A program made the translations under genes and the position numbers. This document shows, one piece after another, positions 19,063-28,062 of a stretch of DNA of 63,222 nucleotides. The stretch comes from Nitrososphaeraceae archaeon. GTDB lineage: Archaea > Thermoproteota > Nitrososphaeria > Nitrososphaerales > Nitrososphaeraceae. The notes below the pieces were generated by a model. That model searched no databases. It was given only the letters and a program-made list of their open reading frames with translations, and was not told the origin of the DNA. The stretch lies in the NCBI GenBank assembly GCA_009377575.1, contig WHTU01000015.1, positions 1 through 63,222 on the forward strand, read 5' to 3'. Positions within the stretch are counted from its first letter, which is position 1, and every line of letters begins with the position of its first letter.

Positions 19063-19191
19063 CTACGTTCTTAGGCGTAATTCAATAAGAAAACAAATGT
19101 TAAGGTAAGGTTCTTCTAGTTTTGCGCCTCCTGGTTCACAACCTATGCCGCAAACGCCAGTGCCTCCGCTTCCAAGCTGAATCCTATTCAT
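19063..19191 (-). CDS. Possible 42-residue cysteine-containing small protein
   Basis: ATG 19191 opens 42 codons: MNRIQLGSGGTGVCGIGCEP, then a short tail ending in a hydrophobic stretch with one more Cys. The glycine-rich CGIGC motif is unusual and could bind metal or form a disulfide. No homolog is recognised, and the frame could equally be a remnant. Listed because the motif is distinctive. Confidence 0.25.
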   Translation of the reverse strand: MNRIQLGSGGTGVCGIGCEPGGAKLEEPYLNICFLIELRLRT

Positions 19192-19294
19192 ATTCACGCT
19201 CTTTAGTTTTCAATCCTCCAAAGCGTACAATCATAGAAGCATCTCGTCTGCTTTAACAGTAAGCTATAAGAATCATATCCGGAATTAATATGCA

Positions 19295-19756
19295 ATGACA
19301 ACTGTTAAATCACTTCCAGATGGCTATCATACGGTTACACCTTATCTATTGGTTCAAGGAGCAGATATGCTAATCGACTTTGTCAAAAAAGCGTTTGATG
19401 CAAAGGAAACTGTACGTATGTCTATGCCTGATGGTGCGATAGGCCACGCTGAGTTTAGACTTGGCGATTCTGTAATCATGTTATCTGAAGCACAAGGTGG
19501 AGAATACAAGCCTATGCCAACTGGGATTTATTTGTATGTAGAAAATTGTGATGCGACATATAAACGCGCTTTGGAAGCGGGAGCGACGTCTATCATGCAA
19601 CCATCTGACCAGTTCTACGGTGATCGAAGCGCGAGTATTAAGGACCAGTTTGGAAATATTTGGTATATTGCTACACACATAGAAGATTTAACGAAAGAAG
19701 AACTTACTAAGCGAATGGATGAATATATGAAAAAAAGAGCGCAAGGAAATGTCTAA
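19295..19756 (+). CDS. VOC superfamily (glyoxalase/PhnB-like) protein
   Basis: A 153-residue vicinal-oxygen-chelate protein with two beta-alpha-beta-beta-beta modules. It starts GYHTVTPYLLVQGADMLIDF, the PhnB-like first strand, followed by a AFDAKETVRM segment, GHAEFRLGDSVIMLSEA, then YLYVENCDATYKRALEAGAT and YGDRSASIKDQFGNIWYIAT. H147-type metal ligands are only partly conserved, as in other PhnB-like proteins. Catalytic activity is unassigned. The C-terminal helix (EELTKRMDEYMKKR) is typical of this subgroup. Monocistronic. Confidence 0.85.
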   Translation: MTTVKSLPDGYHTVTPYLLVQGADMLIDFVKKAFDAKETVRMSMPDGAIGHAEFRLGDSVIMLSEAQGGEYKPMPTGIYLYVENCDATYKRALEAGATSIMQPSDQFYGDRSASIKDQFGNIWYIATHIEDLTKEELTKRMDEYMKKRAQGNV

Positions 19757-20387
19757 AATCTTGGCGAATACGGTAAGTTTTTTGGTCCTTGATCGTTAGA
19801 ACATTTTATTATCGTCCTATTCCTACCTCTGAAGTGTGTCAGTTCTATCTTTGATTTCAAAATATGCCAACCTTCTTATTTTAGTCATCTGGAATACCTT
19901 TTTTTTGCGCCGCCTAACTTTGTAATGGGGATCGTGGATCCTCAATTCTACTCTTAAATATGTATCATGTTCGACTAAAATGGTAACAAGAAGCCTATTT
20001 CTGCAGTAGTTTTTGAAATAACTCGAAATCATTCATTAACGACGTGTTAATATCTATAAGAAACAGGTCATAAAAAAAAGGAACTTAAAATCTAACAGAT
20101 CTAGACTATTAAGGTTAGCACAAAAGAAATGACAACATGACTTGTAATTGTATTAAATATAGCTCTGATGGTAATATCCATCACCTCCATTAAGCACCAA
20201 TACAGAGTCATCCACAAGTGCAATGAGTTTTTGTTATGTTTGCATATGCTTCTCGCGTGATCCAAATTTCTAGATCTTAACGCTATATGTATTGCCTCAA
20301 TGATGTCCAGTGGGGGGGGCGCCCAAGCAGCTGTTATTCTAAAAACCAAGAATTTGTTTATAAAAGGCGACTATATATTACGCCGTA
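19757..20387. other. Gene-free stretch upstream of sensor kinase
   Basis: Short frames only. A G8 run followed by CG lies near 20308. No clear gene. Confidence 0.35.
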
Positions 20388-22535
20388 GTGCCTAAAATTC
20401 CGCCTCCTACAAACACATCCGAGATACTATATGGAGTAGAAAATGCTGTGGGAAGAGGGGTCTGTTTCATGTCTAATGCAAAAGAAAAAATGGATATATT
20501 TTTTGACCATAGAGCTCCATCTATAGTTGTAGGGGTTAAAGAATACAGGAATGGCTACATTAAGATAAGAAGGCGAGGTGGAAAAATAAGGGCTTTTACC
20601 GAAATTACAAGGGATAATGTCAAGTATTGCAAAAAGCTATTGGAACTAGTCGATGAACTTCGCCATTTAGACGGAGTAAGAGGAGGTATCGCCTTAAACG
20701 GTTCGGAGTATATGGCTACAACTGTATTGCGCAAGTCAAAACCTTCAACGCAAGTTATTTACAGTAACGTCAAAGAAGTTGTAGAACAGGGGCAGTATAT
20801 TTTTGATACACTTTGGAATGCAGCTATTCCAGCTGCGAAGAAAATAAGAGAGATTGAAGAGGGATCGGTACCATCTGAAGCAGCAACAATAATAGAGAAT
20901 AATCCTAATGAAATCATAAAGCAGAATAGGCGCATAGCTGAGAGCTCCAATCAGATTTCCACCTGTATGACTGCAGGAGGATTGCAATACAGTCACAAAT
21001 ATTTCTATGATATAATGAAAAAATTGTTAATTAAGCAAAGAAGAGGAGAACATAAAGGAATTAGATATATTACGAACATAGATAGAGTTAATATTAAATT
21101 AGTCAGAGAGTATTTGAAATCAGGGATACAGATTAGGCATGTTAGAAATCTGCCACCCATGAGTTTTGGTTTTTCAGATAAAGAAATTGCTGCAACAATA
21201 GATAAGATGGAATATGGCAAAAGGATACAGAATCTGCTTATTAGTAATGAATCTGCATATCTCAAGCATTTTGGTTCTATTTTTGAAGAGTTGTGGAATA
21301 ACGGAGTTGATGCTGCAGACAGAATAAAAGATATTGAAGAAGGAATAGATTTTGCAGATATAGAGATTATTGCAAATCCTAGGGAGGGGATAAGCAGAGC
21401 ATGGAGTATAATTAGATCTGCAAGAAAAGAAATTTTGATCATGTTTTCTTCTGCTAACGCTTTGCGTAGGCAGATACAGATGGGTGAATTAGGATTACTA
21501 AAGGACGCATCAGAAGGGCGTAATGTGAAAGTGAGACTATTGATTCCTCATGAGACCGACCAAGATATACTATCTGCTATACTACAGGAATCGAGATCGC
21601 ATTGTCCTAGGGCATATTTTAGAAGTATGGAGAATAGTTTCAGTACGAAGATTACAGTAGTTATAGTAGACAGTAAGGAATGTATTATTATAGAGTTAAA
21701 GGACGATACACGAGATATTTCATACAATGCGGCAGGTTTGTCGACCTATTCCAATAGTAAATCAATTGTTTCTTCATATATCTCCATTTTTGAGAGTATA
21801 TGGAAGCAAACAGACCTCTACGAACAACTAAAGGTTCATGATAGAATGCAGGAAGAATTCATTAATGTGGCAGCACATGAGTTAAGAACTCCCATTCAGC
21901 CGATACTTGGATTATCAGAAATTCTTCTCTCTAGAGAAGGAAACATTGAAGAGTATCACGATATAATTAACGCTATTTCAAGAAATGCAAAACGACTTGA
22001 GCGACTGACTGATGACGTTCTTGACATTACAAGGATCGAGGGTGGACCACTGCCGCTTCATAAGCAGCAACTCAACCTAGTGGATTTAGTTTTCAATGTT
22101 ATTGCAGATTACAGAAATGAAGAACGTAATAGATTGAAAAAAATAAAGTTGTTCTACCATTGTGATAAGGCTGTTGAGAATGGCATTATTGTCGAGGCAG
22201 ACGAGAAAAGACTGACTCAAGTTATTTGTAATCTTCTAAGCAATGCCATTAAATTTACAAACAAAGGTGGAAAGATATACGTAAAAATGAAAAGGCTCAA
22301 CACAGCTAAGCAAATAGTGGTTAGCGTAATAAATACGGGTGAAGGAATAAATCCAGAAATCTATCCAAGACTGTTCACAAAATTTGCAACAAGCTCGTTC
22401 GTAGGAACTGGTTTGGGACTATACATCTCAAAGAGTTTAATAGAAGCTCACGGGGGTAAAATCTGGGCTGAAAATAATCATGATGGAAAAGGGGCCACCT
22501 TTTCCTTTAGCCTCCCATTATTGACGACCTGCTAA
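20388..22535 (+). CDS. Sensor histidine kinase with three-repeat N-terminal sensor
   Basis: A 715-residue soluble kinase starting at GTG. Residues 1-480 hold three related modules, each ending in an aromatic-rich helix and (first two) an IEEG motif: about 1-160, 165-325 and 326-480. The third resembles a phospholipase-D/TrmB-type sensor fold. HisKA follows with H497 in AAHELRTP, then the ATPase domain with N-box LSNAIKF and G2 box GTGLGLYISKS. The G1 box reads NTGEG, so the usual Asp is Asn (N649), while the paralog at 48320-50434 keeps DTGIG. No membrane helix is present. The partner may be the receiver at 22768-23367, which is convergent. Confidence 0.88.
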   Translation: MPKIPPPTNTSEILYGVENAVGRGVCFMSNAKEKMDIFFDHRAPSIVVGVKEYRNGYIKIRRRGGKIRAFTEITRDNVKYCKKLLELVDELRHLDGVRGGIALNGSEYMATTVLRKSKPSTQVIYSNVKEVVEQGQYIFDTLWNAAIPAAKKIREIEEGSVPSEAATIIENNPNEIIKQNRRIAESSNQISTCMTAGGLQYSHKYFYDIMKKLLIKQRRGEHKGIRYITNIDRVNIKLVREYLKSGIQIRHVRNLPPMSFGFSDKEIAATIDKMEYGKRIQNLLISNESAYLKHFGSIFEELWNNGVDAADRIKDIEEGIDFADIEIIANPREGISRAWSIIRSARKEILIMFSSANALRRQIQMGELGLLKDASEGRNVKVRLLIPHETDQDILSAILQESRSHCPRAYFRSMENSFSTKITVVIVDSKECIIIELKDDTRDISYNAAGLSTYSNSKSIVSSYISIFESIWKQTDLYEQLKVHDRMQEEFINVAAHELRTPIQPILGLSEILLSREGNIEEYHDIINAISRNAKRLERLTDDVLDITRIEGGPLPLHKQQLNLVDLVFNVIADYRNEERNRLKKIKLFYHCDKAVENGIIVEADEKRLTQVICNLLSNAIKFTNKGGKIYVKMKRLNTAKQIVVSVINTGEGINPEIYPRLFTKFATSSFVGTGLGLYISKSLIEAHGGKIWAENNHDGKGATFSFSLPLLTTC

Positions 22536-22767
22536 GTCGTGCATCTTTTCAGTTATTGACTAACAAGATATTAGTTATTTCAGTTAGTGACACGCCCGTT
22601 CCAGGGGGTGTTGGATTTTTATTTCTAATTCAGTTACCTCTGCAAGCCAGTGATATACCTTTACTATATACAGAGATACCTTTATAGTACAAGCTTAGAA
22701 GGCTGTTTGGAAAACGTCTAAACATGATTTTCCAAAATTAGCTATTGACAGTTTAATCATCACAGCT

Positions 22768-23367
22768 CTAATCTCTTGCCCGTTTCATAATGTTCAGTAG
22801 TTCCATAAGCTGTTCGTGGGTCAGCTCTGCCTTCTGTAACATTTTGGTGTCCACTTTATAGTGTTTTAGCTGTTTGTAGACCTGTTTATCTCTGATTGTG
22901 TCCACCAAGATCTTCGATGAAAAGGGTTTTTGCAATAACTCTACAACTTGCTTAAGCCCCTTTACAGAATCCTTCAAAGTTTCCTTAACGTAAGCGGATG
23001 CGAAAATAATTCTTTGACGAGGATTAACTGTAAGGATCTCTTTGGCAACTTGCAATCCATCCATTCTTGGCATTCTATAATCTAAGATCACAACCTCAAA
23101 TGGTTGGTCATAAGGATGTATTGCTGTCTTTTTGCTTTTTAAAAGACGAAACTCTTGAAATTTCTCAAGATATATCTTAGCACAGTCCTCCCCATTGTCA
23201 ACTATTTTAGCTTCATAACCAGCATCCTTCAGAGCCATCTTGTAAGTCAGTGCCGTATCCTCATCGTCTTCAGCTATGAGTATTCTATTGCTAGCTAATT
23301 CTGGCTGCGACCTTACTCGCTTTTCCTTTATTGCTCCCTTTTGCTTTTGTACCTCCTTCTGACCCAT
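22768..23367 (-). CDS. Single-domain response regulator
   Basis: A 199-residue receiver protein without a DNA-binding domain. The acidic pocket is E33-D34-D35 and the phosphoacceptor is D96 in ILDYRMP, with S124 and K147 as the switch residues. There is an insertion of about 20 residues before the D96 strand (RLLKSKKTAIHPYDQ), as seen in several thaumarchaeal receivers. A basic N-terminal extension (1-25) and a helical C-terminus (HYKVDTKMLQKAELTHEQL) flank the domain. It converges with the sensor kinase ending at 22535, so they may form a pair. Its upstream region carries three copies of a 12-bp TATA-like repeat. Confidence 0.88.
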   Translation of the reverse strand: MGQKEVQKQKGAIKEKRVRSQPELASNRILIAEDDEDTALTYKMALKDAGYEAKIVDNGEDCAKIYLEKFQEFRLLKSKKTAIHPYDQPFEVVILDYRMPRMDGLQVAKEILTVNPRQRIIFASAYVKETLKDSVKGLKQVVELLQKPFSSKILVDTIRDKQVYKQLKHYKVDTKMLQKAELTHEQLMELLNIMKRARD

Positions 23368-23404
23368 CTATACTATTTTCAACCCACTTATGGTCATTAT
23401 TATA

Positions 23405-23440
23405 TTTTATGCTACTTTTTATGCTACTTTTTATGCTACT
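23405..23440 (-). promoter_or_regulatory. Three tandem 12-bp promoter-like repeats
   Basis: TTTTATGCTACT occurs three times without gaps at 23405, 23417 and 23429. On the transcribed strand it reads AGTAGCATAAAA, containing a TATA-like CATAAAA. The array is 38-73 bp upstream of the ATG at 23367 of the response regulator. It may be a triplicated core promoter or an operator. Confidence 0.55.
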
Positions 23441-23760
23441 GAGCGGATGGTATCAGAATTTGAATCGTAATGTTTAAGGAGACACAGTACATGATTTATA
23501 ACAACCAATTATTCTTATCAATATCAATTAGATACATACTACGATGAAACAATGACACTTTTTGTTAGTCGCCTATCTATAGAAACATTGTCTGAGTACC
23601 AGAGTTGCTCTAGAACCAGTAACAAAACAAAGCAGATCAACTAGGGAACATCAAGACACAAGACCATATTCGTCTACTGTGGAAGCCATTATAGCGGTGC
23701 GACAGCACGCACTGCTATATCATCTGTAGAAGACGATAGTATAAAAGAGATGCCCTAAGG
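23441..23760. other. Gene-free stretch
   Basis: Spacer of about 320 bp between the response regulator promoter and the next secreted gene. No coding or RNA signal seen. Confidence 0.35.
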
Positions 23761-24588
23761 TCATATGTACACATTATCTTTAACTAACTTTCCCAGTTTA
23801 TCTAATGCATCTGAAAGTGTTTGTTGTGTACTATAAATTAGCAATGTGTGTTCTCCGGATTTATTGTCTGGCCAATATTCTCCAGGACAGTAATCACATG
23901 TAGCATAGGTGAAATTATATTCACTCAGTATACCAAATCCATCATTATTAAATGCCTCTTTATAATACTGAAGCGACCCTGGGTGGGATACACCGTCGTT
24001 ATCTTGGGTGTTCTCTACCTGGTTGGTTGGCGCGTAAAAGCCTCCTAATATGAGATTACCATTAGATGTTTCGTTATCCAAAACTGTTATTTTTGCTTCT
24101 TTTGTATCATAGGACTTGTCAATTACGTCATAGGTACCAGGGGAAGGGAGTATAATTGGCTCAGAGCTAGATGTATAATCTAATTGGCCAGTACTGTACA
24201 CTACATTTCCAGTGCTATCCTGTATTTCAATGGTGTGAGGATTAGGAGTATCCCAAGGGGCGTCAGCATGTAGAAAAACTAGAGCGGTTCCGTTTGGAAT
24301 TATTAGATTAGAAGGTACATAATACGAGTTCTTATCAGTAATTAGCTTGTGTTGCTCATCAGACCAATTCTCATGCGCTTCGTTAGGAATGAGAGTCACA
24401 AAAGTTCCTACAGACGGAGGGACTTTCATCGATTCCGTTGAATGAACACCCTCCGCGGTAGGAATAGAATCGGTATTTGAGGAGGAGGAGGTGGTAGTTG
24501 CATAGGTTACACCTGGCGATGGGTATGAGACTAAGGCGTATGCGGATACTATAAATGCGAAAAATATTACTATTCTAAATCGTAGCAT
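23761..24588 (-). CDS. Secreted cupredoxin-like protein
   Basis: A 275-residue protein with a signal peptide (residues about 5-30) and a Ser/Thr-rich linker. A beta-sandwich domain spans roughly 60-175 and resembles cupredoxins: a LIIPNGTALVFLHADAPWDTPNPHTIEI segment precedes SPGTYDVIDKSYD. It has the His in PHTIEI but lacks the Cys-His-Met copper loop, so a standard type 1 copper site is unlikely. The C-terminal third, including CDYC (Cys pair), is separate and unrecognised. It probably sits at the cell surface. Alone in its transcription unit. Confidence 0.65.
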   Translation of the reverse strand: MLRFRIVIFFAFIVSAYALVSYPSPGVTYATTTSSSSNTDSIPTAEGVHSTESMKVPPSVGTFVTLIPNEAHENWSDEQHKLITDKNSYYVPSNLIIPNGTALVFLHADAPWDTPNPHTIEIQDSTGNVVYSTGQLDYTSSSEPIILPSPGTYDVIDKSYDTKEAKITVLDNETSNGNLILGGFYAPTNQVENTQDNDGVSHPGSLQYYKEAFNNDGFGILSEYNFTYATCDYCPGEYWPDNKSGEHTLLIYSTQQTLSDALDKLGKLVKDNVYI

Positions 24589-24860
24589 TGAGATCTAAAT
24601 TTCAATCCTAAAGGATATATTTGTTTTGAGTATCTACAGAAAAATACAGTGCCGTACCTAAGCAATAATGAGATACTTTTTTCCAGGCAAATTTCATTAT
24701 CTTAACCCGGCGTTTACACTAATGTAGGTATCAGAATATAGAATTGACCTGTCAATCTCAGGATTGACATCATCTAATAAGATAAATATAACAAGTCGCT
24801 TTTGTCTTCTAGAGACCATCGCCGATTTGTGGCTTTATTGAGAGCTATAAGTAGCTTCCA

Positions 24861-25769
24861 CTACTTACTATCTTGTTGTTGCATCCAAAGAACGGCCCAC
24901 AATTTTTGAAGAGCTTTTACCGGATGGTATGACACAGCCGTCGTCTTTTGGTTCACGTCCTCCGTGATTGATCCAGATTTCCCAGCTATGGCATTTTGAA
25001 AGCTTCTCAGATCTGAAAAGGTCTCGTTAGTGTTCGAAGCCAATTCCTTGTCAGAATCAGCTATTTTGGTACCATTGGAATCAACGTACACAATCCTTTG
25101 GTTATCTGATAAGTTGAATGACTGAAGCTCGCCATTAAGACGGCCTAAGTCAATAGCTCCAACCCAGATACCTTCTATAGGATTCCCATCATCACCTTCA
25201 GAATGCACAGGAACTGCTATAACGGCTTGTTTTAGGCCAGAGGCTGTAGAAGTTATGATGTCTCCCAAATACGTACCATTTGTAACCATGGCACCCCTGA
25301 AGTAGTCGCGGAATGCAAAATTGTTCCTCGTCTGGTTCTGTTGTAGCGAATAAGGTTCCAAAAAGTACATATCGCCATTGGGCATAATGTAAGTAACGAC
25401 AGCAAAGTCATCGAAATTTGATAAGATAGCTTGAGCGATTCTTCTTTTCTCTATATCCGAGTCCTGTGGGATCCCATGGAGGGATTCTAGAGTAGAGTTC
25501 AAGAGAGATGCATTAGGTGTACTTCTTACCTCTGGCAGACTGCTTGTGGCCTCTAAAATTGCTGCAGAATCATTAAGCCTACTTTCTAAGCTCCTGGCTA
25601 AAATCTGCACTTGTAGAACATCATTATTTGTACTCATATTACTATCCGCCAGGCTAAGTCCAGTTTGGTCCGTTCTATTACTAGCCTCGACTATACCAAA
25701 GTTAAGAGATGACCCATAGGTTAAGCAATACAAAAGTACCGCAATGAAAATATATGCTCTAACAAACAT
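24861..25769 (-). CDS. Extracytoplasmic Cache-domain sensor-like protein
   Basis: A 302-residue protein with a signal/anchor (residues 5-28) and a double Cache (PDC-like) fold. Helices around 50-115 precede ILSNFDDFAVVTYIMPNGDMYFLEPY, then FRDYFRGAMVTNGTYLGDII, the strand/turn of the ligand pocket, and AVIAVPVHSEGD. A second module includes RIVYVDSNGTKIADSD. Such domains bind small molecules outside the cell in histidine kinases and chemoreceptors, but no kinase or receptor part is fused here. It may be a stand-alone sensor or binding subunit. It has its own promoter. Confidence 0.8.
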   Translation of the reverse strand: MFVRAYIFIAVLLYCLTYGSSLNFGIVEASNRTDQTGLSLADSNMSTNNDVLQVQILARSLESRLNDSAAILEATSSLPEVRSTPNASLLNSTLESLHGIPQDSDIEKRRIAQAILSNFDDFAVVTYIMPNGDMYFLEPYSLQQNQTRNNFAFRDYFRGAMVTNGTYLGDIITSTASGLKQAVIAVPVHSEGDDGNPIEGIWVGAIDLGRLNGELQSFNLSDNQRIVYVDSNGTKIADSDKELASNTNETFSDLRSFQNAIAGKSGSITEDVNQKTTAVSYHPVKALQKLWAVLWMQQQDSK

Positions 25770-25898
25770 GCGATTTAGAAATAGGTGGGCATTTATTAAA
25801 GCTTCTCTCCACTACTGAACTCGGTCTGTTATCTACCTGTACGGATAGGTCTGAAAGCGGGAACCGGCATCATTATCCTCTAAAAACCTAATCATCTC

Positions 25899-26471
25899 TC
25901 ACTGCCATAACCATGTCTTCGTCCAGACGGTTCCATTATTACCAGCCCACGTGATATATAGACCAATCTGATTATCCAAGTCTGCCAATTGTCCACTGAT
26001 TTCATTAGAATCAAAGATCATTGCTCCTTTATAGATAAAATTCCCTTCTCGATCGGCTAGGCCTATGTCTTTTGCTGTAAAGGTTAGAAATTGTCCATTC
26101 TCCGTAAATATCATGCCCTCACCCACACTCGTATATCCTCGGGGAAAATATGTTGAGACATAGGTCCCCTGATGTGTAACATTCCCTACTCCTTGCATAA
26201 ATCCTTCTCCTGAATAGGTATCCTTTGTTACTGGGGGACTCAAACTAACTACTTCGGAGCCAGTATTATTAGAGCTTGTACGTTCATAGAATGGTTCGCC
26301 AAAGACAGAATTTAATGAAGCTATCTCTTTTGACAGACTGAAAGATGCAGTAGTCGTAGTCCTAACATCTGTTGTATTGGTAGTATTGTGCGTAGGAACT
26401 GTCGCGCTAGCTATTTGCATTATTGGAACAAGCAATGAAAGGATTGTTAACAATCCAAGTATCGTGAACAT
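25899..26471 (-). CDS. Secreted beta-rich protein, conserved in this lineage
   Basis: A 190-residue secreted protein. The start at 26471 gives a clean signal peptide (MFTILGLLTILSLLVPIM), so a longer frame to 26597 is rejected. After a Thr-rich linker the mature part shows repeated beta strands: SGEGFMQGVGNVTHQGTYVS, EGMIFTENGQFLTFTAKDIG and GAMIFDSNEISGQLADLDNQ. The pattern resembles a small lipocalin-like or beta-barrel fold. I recall similar proteins in Nitrososphaerales but know no function. The same G-x-G-x-x-x-G rhythm is seen in the relic at 31010-31342. Confidence 0.65.
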   Translation of the reverse strand: MFTILGLLTILSLLVPIMQIASATVPTHNTTNTTDVRTTTTASFSLSKEIASLNSVFGEPFYERTSSNNTGSEVVSLSPPVTKDTYSGEGFMQGVGNVTHQGTYVSTYFPRGYTSVGEGMIFTENGQFLTFTAKDIGLADREGNFIYKGAMIFDSNEISGQLADLDNQIGLYITWAGNNGTVWTKTWLWQ

Positions 26472-26718
26472 TTTCACATGGTATCTGGGTACTGCATGTA
26501 TATAGGCTTGATGTCGGATGACTATGGAACTAGTTATGCAGCGCACTATATAGTCTATACCTGACGGACGCTGTACGCAGATGTACTGCCAGTTCATACG
26601 ACAATGAATCCAGTATTAGGTTGGTGATCTACATGAGGCATTCTGGCATTAATAAAGTTGAATGATACTCATATCCAAAGCAGTTTCAAACCGATAGTAA
26701 TTCAGCATTTTAGAAAGC

Positions 26719-27123
26719 AGCAGTAGGCCAGAAATGAAGACTGACGAACAATGAAAGCACGACCTACTACTCCCATATGACAACCAAGAAGTACCTTTGG
26801 TGTCATGATCGTCATACCTCAAATACCATATGAAACTTACCTTATTATTGCAACACTATTTAGAAAAGGTTCAAGTCAAAGGAGGTAGTAGATCAGGAAT
26901 GAAGCCTACAACAACTAAGAACCTGACCTACCACCTTCCTCTTCTGAGTGACTTATGTAAACACATCAAGTACAACCTAATCCTTAACTCTTTCTAACAC
27001 AGAATTAGAATATTGTGATAAGAAGAGGCAGTGATTACCCATTTAAATCAGTAGTAGGCCGGCTAGGATATTGTGGTTCCTATTTCAAACAGTAATCTTG
27101 CTATCATATGGTTAAATACTACC
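26719..27123 (-). repeat. Structured repeat element, copy B (candidate ncRNA)
   Basis: The core (26980-27020) is the inverse of the 41-nt core of copy A with 36 identities. Reading the minus strand, stems lie at 27117-27123 with 27050-27056 (approximate), 26922-26935 with 26884-26897 (14 bp, two G-U), and 26761-26771 with 26719-26729 (11 bp, two G-U). The middle stem matches the second stem of copy A in shape and position, with changes that retain pairing. Between genes at 25899 and 27300. Confidence 0.6.
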
Positions 27124-27299
27124 ATTCGGTTTGATAAATAGGTATTATAGTAGCTTTCAACATATTTTTATTTGTTGCATTATCCCTAGTTCATCTTAAA
27201 CATATTGTAGGTAACGTTGAAATTGGATAGCAAGATGATTTCTATCGTACGACTGAATGTGAAGCGTATATAAGTTATTGAAGGCATACCTTATACAAC

Positions 27300-27746
27300 T
27301 TGAGAATTTCATTTATACTCTTAATTCATGTAATTTGTATAATCATACTCGTAGAATTTGCGGTATATAGCATATCTGGAGGCGGCAGCAATGTCACCTC
27401 AAATACTATCATGGCAACAAATTCTACAGAACATGCACCTGATATACGTAATTCATCTACTCAGAAGACACACAGCGATCTTATAAGAAGTTGTAGTACT
27501 TTTCGTGAAATATTATCAACAGATATGGCATATTCCTGTGATTACTCAATGCTGTATTACAAAGGACAGTGTGAGCTATATTCAGATTTATTGATGCAGA
27601 ATAAGACCGATGCTATTCTGAAAGCTGAAAATGACCTGTCATTTTGCTCCGATCCGAGGGTTGGTAAGTACATTCAAGACCATGGTTTGACCAATACTCC
27701 CAGATCTCCTTCGTTGATTCCAGGTTACGGACTTCCAGTTGCATGA
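27300..27746 (+). CDS. Secreted cysteine-containing protein, unknown family
   Basis: A 148-residue protein with a signal peptide (residues 3-26) and a mature part with four cysteines (RSC, YSC, GQC and FCSD) that could form two disulfides. Helical segments dominate around CSTFREILSTDMAYSCDYSM and CELYSDLLMQNKTDAILKA. A Pro/Ser tail ends PGYGLPVA. The start codon is TTG with no better Met nearby. Family unknown; secretion is the only safe inference. It lies downstream of repeat copy B, which points the other way. Confidence 0.6.
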   Translation: MRISFILLIHVICIIILVEFAVYSISGGGSNVTSNTIMATNSTEHAPDIRNSSTQKTHSDLIRSCSTFREILSTDMAYSCDYSMLYYKGQCELYSDLLMQNKTDAILKAENDLSFCSDPRVGKYIQDHGLTNTPRSPSLIPGYGLPVA

Positions 27747-28062
27747 ATTAAAGCAAGACAACCTTTTCCTGCCGATATCTACTTTCCTACCAAAGTTGGC
27801 TAGACCTTTTCTTTTAATAATCCCATTGGACCTACTAAATATGTCTTCATAAATTGGTAGGGGCTAGATGTGATTATTCAGAGTAGTTGCTTACGGGTCA
27901 TGTCGTTGGGATGGATTTTGAAGTACATATGCATATGTATATAAGTAGTAAATGGGAACTTTTTCATATGTATTTGCTACGTATATCTCAGACTGCTGCT
28001 TTACATCATGATGATACACATATAGATCTCGGACATGGACTTTCTCTAAAGTTATTGCTACT
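27747..28062. other. Spacer upstream of the prohibitin-like gene
   Basis: No gene. Contains CCTACTAAATATGTCTTCAT followed by GGTAGG near 27830-27860, faintly similar to a hairpin unit of the structured repeat; too degenerate to call. Confidence 0.25.

Noticed and set aside
20101-20349. 82-codon minus-strand frame upstream of the kinase
   Set aside because: Pro run derives from a G8 tract, and no recognisable domain follows.
27830-27865. Possible further unit of the structured repeat
   Set aside because: Only short words match (CCTACTA, CTTCAT, GGTAGG) and pairing is poor.
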